Position numbers and translations under genes: made by a program. Shown here in pieces: positions 1-11,958 of a stretch of 64,000 nucleotides of DNA; position 1 is the stretch's first letter; every line of letters begins with the position of its first letter. The notes under the pieces are model-generated. The model did no database searches, was not told the origin of the DNA, and was given only the letters and a program-made list of their open reading frames with translations. The DNA comes from Linnemannia schmuckeri (lineage: Eukaryota; Mortierellomycota; Mortierellomycetes; Mortierellales; Mortierellaceae): assembly GCA_029449235.1 (NCBI GenBank), contig JANATG010000002.1, forward strand, positions 1,798,001 to 1,862,000. The letters run 5' to 3'.

Positions 1-1949
1 GAAGAGGCAAGTTGAGGAGCGCAACGGACGGAAATAAAGAGACAGCCCTCCAGACACACAGAACGGAACAGCATTTAAACAATAGGCAAAAAAAAGGGAG
101 AACGTGTGCCAGAAAAGAGACTGAGCGCCCCCTCGGAAAGGGAAGGGCCGCCACAATCATAACTCACTCACTCACTCACTTAGACCGCTTAACACGTAGT
201 AGAAGTAGAAGGGGGGAGTGGAAGAAAAAACAATAGCATGATGAGACAAAGGGTTCGAACCTTGAGCAGGAAAAAATGCAGTTTGTCCTGTTAAAAAGGG
301 GGAAAGGAGGGGAGGAGAGAGAAGAAAGTGAGAATGAGAGTGAGAAAAGGTAAAGGAAGGAAGGGGTAGTGACTGAGCAGAGCAGCAACAACAGCAACAA
401 AAAGCAGTTATAATGAGTGAGGGTAGAATGAGTAATGAGAGAAAGAGAGGGAGGGGAGTGACAGAGAGACAGGGACAGTGAGAGAGCAGATATTGATTTA
501 GGTGCCGGAGCACACACACAAACAAAAACAGAGGAAGGAAGGGCGGGGATAGTTGTTGGCTGGTTGTTGTTCGTTGGTTGTTGGATGTCGGTTGTTGTTG
601 TTGTTGTCAAGCACAAACAGGGCTGCTGCAAGACATAGAGACAAGAGACGCTTGCCAAGGTGATTTTCTTTCAGGGTGCACACGCACAAAAGTCTGGAGC
701 TCAAGAAAAAAGGACCACCATGACCACTTTGCAGCAATCGATTTTTTTTTCCCGCCACTCGCACATTTTGTCTTTTAGCTCTTCTGAGCCTGCTTTGTTG
801 TTACTGTTGTTGTTTTGTTGCTGTTGTTTGTGGTGAAATCAGTCCAGCCCGTTCAAAATCACCTAAGCATCAGTTTTCGATTGAAAAAAAAGAGTACCTC
901 TCACGACCTAATGACAAAGACAGATACCCGCCCTCTCTCTCACGCCTCATGGCCCAAATAGTTACTCGTTATCTGCTGTTCGGTTTTGTATCTTTCTTTC
1001 ATGTCATGCAAGACAACACGAAAAAGAACAAAGAAAAAAAATGGTGGCAAAATTTAAGGAGAGGAAAACTCCCTTCCCATTTTCCGTCACAAGCCAAGTC
1101 ATTTCCCAGCTGGACATTGAAAAAACAAATAAAAAAAATGGTGGCAAAAGCCAGGCAGCCGGAATAGAGCCCAACGGAGCAGAATAGCTTGGTTTGCTTC
1201 AGTGGGAAATCATAGACATGTGAAGAGGTCGAAAGACCCTGGGAATTATGGCTCGTACCTGTGTTGAGTAGTGGGGATGTACTGAGCCAAAAGTCTACAA
1301 GTCAGGTGAGAAAGACAGGTTTGAGGAGAAGAGTGATTTGATGAGTGCTGTTGGAGGGAGGAGTGAGAGTGAGAGAATGAGTGTGAATGGAAGAAGGCGG
1401 AATGGGAAAAGAGAATGAACGAGTAAAGCCAAGACCACCACAACACAAAGGAAGGGGAGGAAAGAGCGAGAAAAGGGGAGTCAAAATAAAACGAAGCGAT
1501 CCTTTAAATACTTCTTCATGAGGCTTTTTTTATCCCCCGTCCAAGCTCGGCATTGGTGTCATGTTGCTCTGCCCCAAAAGCTATTTTTTTATGGTTTACG
1601 TGCAAGCACCTGCTTTATCATCCGTCTTTGTCAATTCCTTCTATGTACGTCAAAGAGCTACTTCTTCCTCTCCATCCATTTTTCTGAGTTGTCATTTTTC
1701 ACTCGGAGATGCGACATTTTAAACAACAGACACTGACTCGTTTTTTTCTCGGGTAACAACACAACAAACAACAAGGGACGCGTTTTTCACGAGCGACATT
1801 CTTCCCTCTCAGTCATCTGACACGGACAATACATACAAGAGATCAATGATGTTTTCGAAAGAAAAAAAAAGTTGCTTTAGTTGAGGATACACTAGCTTTG
1901 GCGAAGAAGTAAGAGAATAATGATGCAGAGACAAGCTAAAAAGAAAGAA
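1..1949. other. Intergenic, low complexity, no gene seen
   Basis: No supported gene. The stretch is rich in purine runs on the + strand (GA-rich to about 500), a short TTG trinucleotide repeat near 590-608 and T/CT-rich blocks. Open frames are short, low in complexity and overlap on both strands, as expected for compositional bias. It must contain the 3' untranslated region of the MAP kinase kinase gene that ends at 1950. Confidence 0.6.
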
Positions 1950-3870
1950 CTAGATGGCTTGAGGGATTGATGGCTCCGTGGCGCTGTCGGCATAGTCCCA
2001 CACCTCTCGGATCCAAGCTCGCATGTTTACATCCTCAGGTGTACGTATTGATGATTCCACAATGAATCGGTGCTCCATGATCTGCTCCGGCGTAGGTCTC
2101 TTCATAAAGTCTTTGATCATGCTAATAATTTCAATATCAACAATGTAAACAGGTTAAGCAGTGACTGATAGTATTGATGATATCATGAAATAAAATAAAC
2201 TCAAAACAATGTTGGGAACTGACCATTGACTCAAAAAGTCCCTGAATGCCGCAGACCAGGGCTCATCTTCTGGTAGAGATGGCACGGGCTGGTTGACAAT
2301 GTAATGCAACAACTCAAAAGGCGCAAGGTTGCTTGGGAAAGGGTTCTTCATCTGTGCAATCTCCACCATCGTCAGTCCAAGCGACCAGACATCCGATTGC
2401 ACGGGGTATTTGCCACCCTGAATACGCTCAGGCTACCAAAAATCATAATGAGGAGCAACTCGTTAGAATGCATTGAAGGTTCATCCCACAACAACAGAAT
2501 TTGCTATGTGAACAAGAGGCATATAGTGTGAGAGTAGTAACTTACGGCCATGTAATAACTTGTTCCAACAAATGTCTCTGCCAGAGAATTGACCAGATCG
2601 CCACTGACACCGAAATCGCAAAGCTTGATGTTGCCCTCCATGGTCACTACAATATTCGACGGCTTCAAATCTGGTGCACAAAAATCAATGAAAAGGTGAA
2701 GAAGCAAGTTAGCCCGCTGGTACTTTTCCAATCCTCCACAACGACACTTGGATACAAAGGCGTTGGATACGTGCGTATATACCTCGGTGGATGACATGAT
2801 GCATCTTGTGCAGATATACGAGACCATTGAGAACGGCCTCGCTAATCTTGCCCAAAACGTTCTCCGAGATGCTTGAGCCCTTTTCGGCGACACGCTTGTA
2901 GACCGATTCCATGCTTCCTCCTTCGCAATATTCCATGCAGATGGCAAGTTCGTCTCCGTCCATGTAGGCGCCATAAAATGTAACGATCCATGGTGAATGA
3001 CACCGGTCCAAAGTCTTCAACTCTCGCTCCAGCAACCTCTGAAAATCTGGGTTTGGGTCACAGCGGACATGCTGACATTATAACAAATTAAGAATAGTCG
3101 AATGGATCAAACAAGGGAAGTGGAAGGGAGGTAAGGAGAGGAAAAGGAAAAAAAAGAGAGGGGTCAGATCCAAAGGTCAGAACAAAGACAACAGCAAAAT
3201 GACTTATTCCTTCTTGTAGCCACAGCAAGGGGGACGACGAGGAGAGGGACGACGCAAGGAGGGGTGTGGATAAGGACAGGGGGCTGACCAAACAAAATAA
3301 AGACGGGGCAATATTTCAAGACCAACAAAAACTGCATCATACCTTTCGAGCCATAACGAATCCAGTTGGCACATGCTTGACCTTGCTCACTGTTCCTGCC
3401 GAACCCTCGCCCAGCTTTTTGACTGTTATCATGTCCTCTGGACGAAGAGTGTAGTTCATCAATGGATCGGGTCCCCGCGAACCATTGGGAGTTTCAGGGA
3501 TTCCCCTCATCGATCGGGCATTGCGATCCGCTCCTGAAGCTGCCGAGAACTGGTTCTCGCGCGCGGGATCCCTTGGGTTCCGTTCCAGATAATCCATCAA
3601 TGGTCTTGACTAGAAAGTAAAAAGAAGAGAACATGTGGTAATACAAAGTCAGTTAGGTCGTTTGGCGATAAGGAAGAGAAAAAAAGTCTTGACCCTAGTA
3701 TCAATTGTTAGCAAAAAAAAAAAAAAAAAAAAAAAAAGTTCACGGAGAGGGCTGGTACTCACGTTCAAAAGAGGTGCTGGTGAAGGTGAGGCCGAGTTGG
3801 CCGGTGCAGAGTTGAGTTGCACATGGAGCGCAGGCTTCATCTTTCGAGCGTGTGATCTTGCCAGCGACAT
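1950..3870 (-). CDS. MAP kinase kinase (STE7/MEK family)
   Basis: Dual-specificity kinase that phosphorylates a MAP kinase in a cytoplasmic three-tier cascade. Six exons: 3763-3870, 3343-3609, 2783-3071, 2546-2670, 2224-2432, 1950-2121, giving 389 residues in frame. Visible: glycine loop LGEGSAGTV (about 102-110), beta-3 lysine in MARK (125), catalytic loop HRDLKPSN (220-227, split by an intron), DFG (240-242), activation segment NSLAETFVGT with the paired S-x3-T phosphosites (S250, T254), then PERIQGGKYPVQSDVWSLG. The N-terminus is a short Ser/Pro-rich tail, so no large scaffold domain is present. The activation loop resembles MEK1, Ste7 and Byr1, so a mating/invasive-growth cascade is likely, but the pathway cannot be fixed from sequence alone. 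Intron 1 carries a run of 25 A (3713-3737). Confidence 0.93.
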
Positions 3871-4216
3871 GATGTGATTTGTTGTTGTCGTTGTTTTTTG
3901 TAGTCGTTTACTTCCGGTCGCAGTTGAGTTCCAGGTGGTGTTGTTGATGGCGAGATGGGGATTTGTGCAAGGTAAGGAAGAGGCTATTCAGTAGTGTTGG
4001 AAGAATAGAACAAAAGAGAAGGAAAGGGAGCGCAGAGGGAGCGATGAGTAAAAAAGTTAACAGAAGCAGGAACTAGAAAGCCTGAAGTTTGTCATCCTGT
4101 TGACAGCAGAGTGCAATACAAGGCACAAAGAAGGACCAGGAGGAACAAGACAAGGTTGTACGCATCGGAGGCAGTACACCAGGACGGACATCACACGAGC
4201 CGGGCGGGGTGTGGTG

Positions 4217-4258
<42 letters not shown>

Positions 4259-5676
4259 CGTGCTTGGTTGTTCTGTTTGTCCGTCAACCCTTGGGTACAT
4301 TCTGTTATGAAGAGAGTATGCTTACTGGAGGAAGAGTACTTGTTGTCTTGTGAGTTGCGAGTGGTGAGTGAGTAAGTAGTCAATAGATGAAGAGCGAAAG
4401 AAGTGAAAAGGAAAGGAGAGGCGAAAGAATGAAAACAATAAGGGAGCAAGCGTAAAGGGGGTTCTGTCTTTTGTTGCTCCACTAGCTGAGAGAGCCAGGA
4501 CTGACCTGAACAGGACCAGGCGGACAAGCAGCCAGAGCATTGCTTTGATTTTCATTCATTTCATTTCATTGCAATTTAAACCCTCCCTTATTGACAAAAA
4601 GGGTGGCTTGTTCTCTAATTGACAAAAAAAGATTCAATGGAATCAAAGCCGCACACCTTTCTTACCTTCACACTTTCGCACCTTCGTAGGATAATCGTTG
4701 TCGTCTCCGGTCTCTCAAAGGTCTCTAGTCTCTTGTTTTGTATCGACACTATCTCATTTTAAAAATGACATCACTCACTCCGCCCATATTCTCCCTCGAC
4801 TTCCTTCCCCTGTTGTGTTGCTGTTGTTCTTGCTTGTTCTATGCCGTGTATCTCGCATGGCTTCAAAGGTGGGCAAGCTGGAGTGATCGATCTCTCGATG
4901 GCTGGACCACCTCTTCATAAAATGATTAAGGGTGTCCTTCGATTGACGAGCCTAAATAAGAACACAACAAACAAAATACAAAAGGGCGATTTGGCCAAAC
5001 AACAAACTGCGGTGGCCACCATATTTGTTAAAGAGAAGAAAAGAAGATGTGTGCTGCACTTTCACATAAGAGCGTCTCCTCCTCTTGGACGATGACCTCA
5101 CTGAGTCAGCCAATGGCACTAACGTACAAAGGCTGTGAAGGAGTTGCAAAATGGATGATAGTAGTAGGGAACAGGAGGAAGGTGGAGAGCGACCAATTGG
5201 TACAAGGTACATGTGTCTTCGTATAAGAGAGGGAAGAGGAAGAACCTTACACAACTTTGTGATCGTTGCCACCTCTTGGTACCTTACTGTAGCAACAGTA
5301 GAGTTGATGAATTGATGGAGGCGGCGGAACAAAACAAGTAAGCAACTCTGGCAGGTAACAGCAAGTCGACAGAGGGACACGGGCAAAACCAATCAAAAAA
5401 ATTCAGAGGTCCCCTTGTCGTGAAATCATTATTCCTGGGGCTGTCAACAAGGGAGGGTGGGAAAAATGCCATTTTTGAACACAAACGTAAAAAAAAATAA
5501 AAAAAATAAGACTGAGACGGCCAAGAGAATAAAAGGACAGAGAGAGTGGACCCGTGCCCAGCTTTTTTTTTTCTTTCTTTTTCTTTTAATAAGCTGATCT
5601 CATCACTCAACACACTCTTCCCTCCTTTCTTTCATCAACAAAAAAGTATTTCACTCTCATACGCATATAACACACC
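3871..5676. other. Divergent intergenic region between MAPKK and arginase
   Basis: Holds the upstream regions of the MAPKK gene (minus strand) and of arginase (plus strand). A (GT)n microsatellite lies at about 4208-4252. Two overlapping small open frames near 4765-4980 are noted under findings but not called. Otherwise only CT-, A- and G-rich low-complexity sequence is seen. Confidence 0.5.
4208..4252. repeat. (GT)n microsatellite
   Basis: About 22 GT units, interrupted near the start and end, in the spacer upstream of the MAP kinase kinase gene. Confidence 0.95.
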
Positions 5677-7341
5677 ATGTCCTCTGTCCAGCACAAGTTC
5701 CTCAAGCAAAAGTCCATCGGTGTCGTTGGCGTCCCATTCTCTGGCGGTCAGGTAAGACACACACACACTTGTTCTCATTCTCATTCCTCCTCTCATTCAC
5801 TGATTCCCTCCTGTCGTTTGCCCTAAGCTGATTACTGAGCTGCGCTTTTTGGCTTTCTCTTCTTTGTTTCGACTGCTTTGCATCGTTTTATTACTCTTGT
5901 TCGTATTCATATTTGAACTGATATTAACAAACAAAATCTGCTATATTACACTAATATAATGTACAATAGCCCAGAGCTGGTGTTGATCAGGGTCCCCTCA
6001 AGATCATCGAGTTTGGTCTCCTTGACCAGCTCAAGGAGCTCGAGTGGCAGGTCAAGTTTGACGGCCACCGTGACTACAGCGTTATGCAGCCTGCTTCTGA
6101 CCCCCCAGTTGGCAAGCTCCTCAACGCCCGCTTTGTCTCTGCCGTGACTGAGTCTGTTGCGACCTCTGTTGCCTCGCACTTGAAGGAGGGCTCGCTTGCC
6201 TTGACCATTGGAGGCGACCACTCGATTGCACTTGGCACTGTCTCTGGCACCATGGCTGTCCACCCCAACGCTGGTTTGATCTGGGTCGATGCCCATGCTG
6301 TAAGTTTAAAAATATTTTTTTATTTTTATGAAACCTACAGACATATGATTGATTTGCTGTTCCACGGAGGAAGGGAAAGGAAAGGAAGGGGATGGATATG
6401 GATAGGCGATGAGATAGAGGGCTGATTTTATGCGTAGACGATCGACTCATTGGTTATGTGCCTGGAATGTGTGGCTTTGACCTGCAAGGAAAAAGGATCA
6501 GATTACAGACAGGCAGCAGGACATGATACCTATCTTTGGACTGGAAGCCAAAATTAATTACCTCATGGGATCATGGATAGAGAACTAGTGCCTCACACAT
6601 GCACACAGATACATTTGTGTTCCCTATCTAATAATCCCTCATTCTCGTTCTTGTTCTCGTGTTCCTGATCACTCAAAACCAACAGGATATCAACACTCCT
6701 GAGTCGACCGAGAGTGGTAACATCCACGGCTGCCCTATCTCGTTCTTGCTCGGAATTGCCGGCCAGGTCAAGGAGTTCGACTGGGTCAAGCCCTGCCTCA
6801 CCCCCGACCGTCTCGTCTACATCGGTCTCCGTGACGTCGACGCTGGCGAGAAGAAGATTCTCCGCGAGAACGGCATCAAGGCCTTCTCCATGCACGAGGT
6901 CGACAAGTACGGCATTGCCAAGGTCGTGGAGATGGCCATCGAGCACGTCTCCCCCAACGGCTCTCGCCCCATCCACCTTAGCTTTGACGTCGATGCTCTC
7001 GACCCCACCGTCGCCCCCTCCACTGGTAAGTTTTCTTATTTCCTTGTCCCACGATGATGCGGGGTAACTCTACTCGAATGTGTGGGTGATTGCGTTGATC
7101 AGGTTTCACTTACACAGCGACTATTTTTTTTTTATATCATTTCTTAGGTACCCCTGTCCGTGGAGGTCTCACCTTCCGTGAGGGTCACTACATCTGCGAG
7201 GCCATCCACGAGACCGGTGCTCTCGTCGCCATGGACTTGATGGAGGTCAACCCCTCGCTCGAGGACGACCAGGCCGTCTTCCAGACCGTCACCATCGGAT
7301 GCTCGCTCGTCCGCTGTGCCATGGGCGAGACTCTCCTCTAA
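5677..7341 (+). CDS. CAR1: Arginase
   Basis: Hydrolyses L-arginine to ornithine and urea, the first step of arginine catabolism, normally cytosolic. Four exons: 5677-5751, 5970-6299, 6686-7025, 7148-7341, giving 312 residues, the usual arginase length. All manganese-binding signatures are present: GGDHS (H109), DAHADINT (D132, H134, D136; split by intron 2) and SFDVDALDP near residue 240. The start is the first ATG after a short CT-rich leader, and the product opens with a typical N-terminal strand ending GVVGVPFSGGQ. All introns are GT-AG, 122-386 bp. The symbol follows the yeast orthologue. The functional call is firm. Confidence 0.96.
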
Positions 7342-8436
7342 ACCCCCAAACCTTCCTTGCATCTTACACATGGACACCCAAAAAACAACAAAAAAAATAC
7401 TATGTTATGAACTCTAAGGCAAACACACTATCCCCCACCTTCGCCACTCTTTCTATCTATCCGACACTTCCCCTTTTCATCACTACCTTTCGACAACCCG
7501 GCATCCAACAGAAAAAATCAAAAGCACCAAAAAACATTTCAAAATACCACAAAAGCAAAAAAACATCACCACACAAAAAAAAACAGAAAAACAACTCACC
7601 AACAGCACCCCCGCCTTTCCTTAGCCATGAGCTTCTTACAAAAACTCCAAAACTACCAAAAGACGCAAAGCGAGCCCTTACCTTGAATATGAAGAAGGGT
7701 TTGCGAGGAGGTTAAAATCTTTGTTTTTGTCGTTGCGTGGAGGAAGTGCGAGGATGGAAGGAATTATCTTTCTATTCTTTTCGTTTCTTCTTGCAACAAT
7801 AACAAGCAAAGGACTGTGTTGACAGGCTAAAAACAGAAATATTCACCCTATACACTGGGCATTGTAGACGTTCTTTTTTTTTTCCTTTATCTGATGAGAC
7901 TCTCCTTAATTTTTATTAGATAGCTGAACGAAATTTTTCAATACACATGTCCATCTTGTTCGTTAAATTTCGGAACCGCAAAATGTTATGTTTGTTAAAA
8001 AATGGAAGGGATCTGGTATCTACAAGGCTATCTTTCATTGAGAACTTATCCAAATTGTCGCTGTTCAGGCAGACCTGATACGTTGAACATTTTCAGGTGG
8101 TCGTATTTATGGGGGATCAAGAAGTATGAGTTGACTCATAGCTATATTGATGATCCGTGGTGTGATTCTCAGGGACGAGGGTCTCGGGAGAATCCCATTC
8201 GGATTCATTTCTAGGAACAAGGTGGGAATGTAGCAAAACGCAACAGGGGATGGTATGAGGTGAAAATGTACATGGCGTCCTTTTTCGTTTCTTTATTTTG
8301 GAGGCGCCTGCCTTTTATCATTACTCTTTAGTCTTGCTTGCTTTGCTTTGCTTGCTTGCGTGAGTACGTGCATACGTTGTAGCCTCCCTCACTCTCCCGT
8401 TCAGAATGGGAGCAAGCTCTAGCTCCAGCCAACATC
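7342..8436. other. Convergent intergenic region
   Basis: Lies between the stop codons of arginase (+) and MOB2 (-), so it holds both 3' untranslated regions. After an A-rich block (7380-7620) there is a stretch of average composition around 7930-8215 with a 70-codon open frame, described under findings. No gene is called. Confidence 0.5.
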
Positions 8437-10349
8437 TCAGCACAGGATGCCATTGCCGTCCATAATATCAATCAGGTCCTGCAACGGCACGATATCCTTC
8501 TTGTCCAAGAGATCGAATTCCCGACCAAAACTGACAAAGTGTGCAAAAAGCGAGTTGAAGTGGCCCTCCTGGCATAGTGAAAGCACCTTGTCGTAATGTG
8601 AGTGGTAGATGTGTGCAAACACCCGGATTAGCTGCTTGAAAATGCCCCGTACCGTCTGCTGGAACGTTAATGGAAACTCACGGCCTATTGACAAAAAAAA
8701 ATTAAAATAAAAAATGAAGCGAGTATGAATAAAAGTAAGAACAAAAGCGAGGAATATGCGTGTTAGACTCATCGTGCTTGTCCTTGACCAAAGTGAGAAT
8801 GAGCTGTTCGATATAAAGAGAGAGAAAGCGTACCGTCTTTGGTGGGGAAGGTGCCTTCGTCGTTGACAAGGGTTTGAATCCAGCTCATCACAAAGTCAAT
8901 GTACTGAGGCGCCGGTACCCTGCTCGTTTTCTTTTGTCCGTCCATCCACAAATACTCGAATCTAAATTTGATCAAATGAAAAAAAGAAAATGGAAACATC
9001 GTCAGACGGCAAAGGAAGGAAGGAAATGTAGTTTAGATCGAATACGAATGGTGCAATCCTCTAGTAGAGTCCGGTTCTGATCAAACGCACGCACGGAAGG
9101 AATACGTCCACTTTTGAAAAAAAAACACATACCCTTGCCCTGCTGACATGGTTGGACAATCCCTGAGTGTGCAAAAGTCAGATATGGATCCATAGAACAT
9201 GTTGATATAGTTGTAAAAGTCAAATACTAGAGAGAGAGATTCAAGGCAAAAAGAACATACTAGGTCAATTCAAAGATACACAATGGTCTAAGTCATTCTG
9301 GGGGATGAGAAGAAAATAATATTCTGCAGTGGGGTAGATGGTGGGAAGTGAGAGGAAGGGGGAAGAAGGATGTTGCATAACACAAAGGAAACGACAGAGA
9401 ACCGACTGAAGGCTTTTTTAGTTTTTTAGTGACCAATTGGTGCGTATCAGGGTCGAGATCGCTTTTTCTTTCTTTTTTTTCCATTCTTTGCGCGTTGTAT
9501 CACTTTGGGATTACTCTGTTGTTGTATCGCAAATGAACCGCATGATCCATCGTACATCGTACGAGATGCGTGTATCTGTTTAAAGTATGGATGTTTGTGT
9601 GTGATTAAGTGCTTGTGTGGGAGAAAAGAAAAAGGCTCTTTTCACAGCCGACAGAAGAATGAAATAAAAGAAAAATAAATCCCGAGAAGGGAATCGCTTT
9701 CGTTCTATCCAATTGTTTGTTTGTGGAGAGTCAAGGTGCAGCATCCAAACACCTAAAAAAAAAACATACTTAACTTCATACACTAGACAGTCTCCTTTAT
9801 CTTCCACTCTTTTATTACTTCTTTATGCTGTTTGTTGCTCCAACCAATCCTCCTATTTTTCTCAATTCACGAGCATATCTCCCAGTTCTTTAAAAAGAAC
9901 AATCATCCCAGACTTACCATTGACGGCAAGCCATTCGTTCCCGTCGACGTACTTTGGAAGCTGGACAATCGTCTTGAAGTTGCCCTTTACGATCGAGTTG
10001 TTGCAGTAAGGTGGGCAGAGGAACAATGGACGCACAGCTGACGATGACCGCTTTGGCTTGGTCTTGCCTCCGAATTTGCCACTATTCATTGAAGAAAAAA
10101 GGAGAAAAGGAGTGAGTGTTCGTCCGTTTTTTGTTGACTGCAACAACCCACAAAAAAAATAACCATGACGCGAATTGAAGATTGGACAAACAACCAGGAC
10201 AAAAACGTCCAGTCAAGCGATAGCAACAACGACGAAGAAAAGAAAGGCATTCACTCCTTTCAGTAACAACGGTCTTTGCTGACAGCTTGGTTTCTCTCTC
10301 TGCATGAGTGTCCCCTTGAGACTCACCTGATGTTGAAGAAGCCGCTCAT
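8437..10349 (-). CDS. mob2: MOB2-type kinase activator
   Basis: MOB proteins bind the N-terminal regulatory region of NDR/LATS kinases and activate them; fungal Mob2 works with the Cbk1/Orb6-type kinase in polarity and cell separation. Five exons: 10327-10349, 9918-10081, 9133-9226, 8834-8961, 8437-8684, giving 218 residues. The first exon is only 23 nt (MSGFFNI plus part of a codon). Family blocks include VKGNFKTIVQLPKYVDGNEW, APQYIDFVMSWIQTLVNDE, FPTKDGREFP and HFVSFGREFDLLDKKD. The PTKDGREFP and REFDLLD blocks resemble MOB2 more than MOB1. The MOB zinc site is intact: C81-x4-C86 and H161/H166. The sub-family assignment rests on remembered family sequences, so MOB1 is the alternative. Confidence 0.9.
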
Positions 10350-11958
10350 GATGTTCGTTTAAAGATAATGTGTGAGACGACCGAAGGAAAGGGGTGGAAG
10401 TGAGACTTGAAGTGGGTTGCTAATGAGTGGTCGAGAAAAGAGTGGAGAGTGTTGTGGTGGGAGTATTTTGTTCTTGTTCTTAGAGAAAGTGTTTGAAGAG
10501 TGAGTACGCAAGGGAAGGAGGAAAAAACAAAGGCAAAAAAGATGAGAGATGTGTGAGAACAGAGAATGATGAACCTGAGAAAAGAAGTAGAAGTAGAAGT
10601 AGAAGTAGAAGTACGAGTCCTGTCTGCAAGTGGCGAAGGAACAAGAAAAGAACGATCCACTACATACCCCTAAATCCAGACTGATGCGATCAGGCACTGA
10701 AAAGGCCCTTAATCGTGCTCCGATTGATATGATCGCTCCTTTGAAAAAGGACGCGTCGAAAAGCTGAAAACAAAGGTTGCCTTAGTCTGTCTTGCACTTT
10801 CCTTTGAACCAAATCACTTTTCCTGGTTTCCTTTCAATGCTACCCCTTTGTAGAACCTGTGTTCGTTACCAATGCCAGCTATCGTTCTTTGATACATCTC
10901 CCTCTCTTTTGTTCCCTTTGAACAATCAGAGTCTGGTTGTCCAAGTGAAGCCCTCCTATTTCCTTATGGCTTACAATTGCTCAAAAAAGATTTTTTCTTG
11001 CCACTTTTGATTTTCCTTCCCCTCTCTCCCTCTCCTCTCTTCCTCCCCCGGGCAACTTTTCCTTCGACACTCGCCTCCACCTTCGGTGCTCGACTCTGCT
11101 CCTCCCTTCCATGCCCTTTTGTGCTTTTGTATGTATGCTCCCTCTCATTCACCACATTGGACCTATGCCTCTTCATGACACTTTACTTTTAATAAAACAA
11201 TATGTCTTACCAGGTTCACCTTTCTCCTCCTTCACTCTGCTTTGTCCTAATTGACAGTCGGTGGTTGATGTTGGACAAGTTTCATTGACCACTCAGAAGA
11301 AAAACTCCTTCCCTTTATTCTGTGCGCCAGAGATGACTCGCTTTATTTTTCTCTCCCTCCCTCTCCCCTTCTCCCTCGCTCACCCCCTCCCTCTCTCTCT
11401 CCCTCTCTCTCGTGAATCTCAGCCGGTTGATCGTTCCGCTCACCCCTCACACCGAAATGTAAACAACCACTCAGAGGAAGAAGAGATTTCACTTCTCTTC
11501 TTTTTCCGCAGATCTTTTTTCCACTCCTTCCCTCCTTCCTTCCCTCTTCGATCCACCCTCACTTTCAACCACAACTTCTCTCCTTCAAACACACTCGTCA
11601 TCAAGGAATCCTCACTTTCGCCTCATAAACCACTCTGCGCAAAGACAAGGAAATTGCCTACATCGCCATCGACACGTCGGCTCATCTTCCTCCGTGCTTT
11701 CTCCCTCTTAACTCTTCGAGCTTCGATCTTCGATCAATAAGATCCGAAAAAAAAGACTCAAAAGGTAATGAAGGCTATACTCACATAACCGGGTCGTTCG
11801 AAACAGCACCAGCAAAGAAGCTACCTGATCAGCTTGACTTTCTTCCTGCAGGCATGACACAATTCTCTACTGGCGATATGCAAGTCCACCTCAACAAGCA
11901 ATTAACAATGTTATTTTTTGTTGCTCCTCCTGTTATCTCCTCATAGCTCAAAAAAGTC
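10350..11958. other. Divergent upstream region of MOB2 and the FYR-domain gene
   Basis: Contains the 5' regions of both flanking genes. A hexanucleotide-like (GTAGAA)n repeat sits at about 10582-10615, and long CT-rich blocks at 11000-11720 form what is probably the leader and promoter of the gene starting at 11959. Short open frames here are low-complexity Ser/Leu/Pro translations of CT tracts and are not called. Confidence 0.5.
10582..10615. repeat. Short (GTAGAA)n tandem repeat
   Basis: About five and a half copies of a 6-bp unit upstream of the MOB2 start. Confidence 0.85.

Noticed and set aside
252..261. GGTTCGAACC, a perfect tRNA B-box-like sequence
   Set aside because: No A box at the right spacing and no acceptor or D-arm pairing upstream; surroundings are GA-rich low complexity.
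10493..10684. Arg/Ser-rich open frame resembling an SR protein
   Set aside because: It is the translation of the (GTAGAA)n repeat and its flank, with no neighbouring exon.
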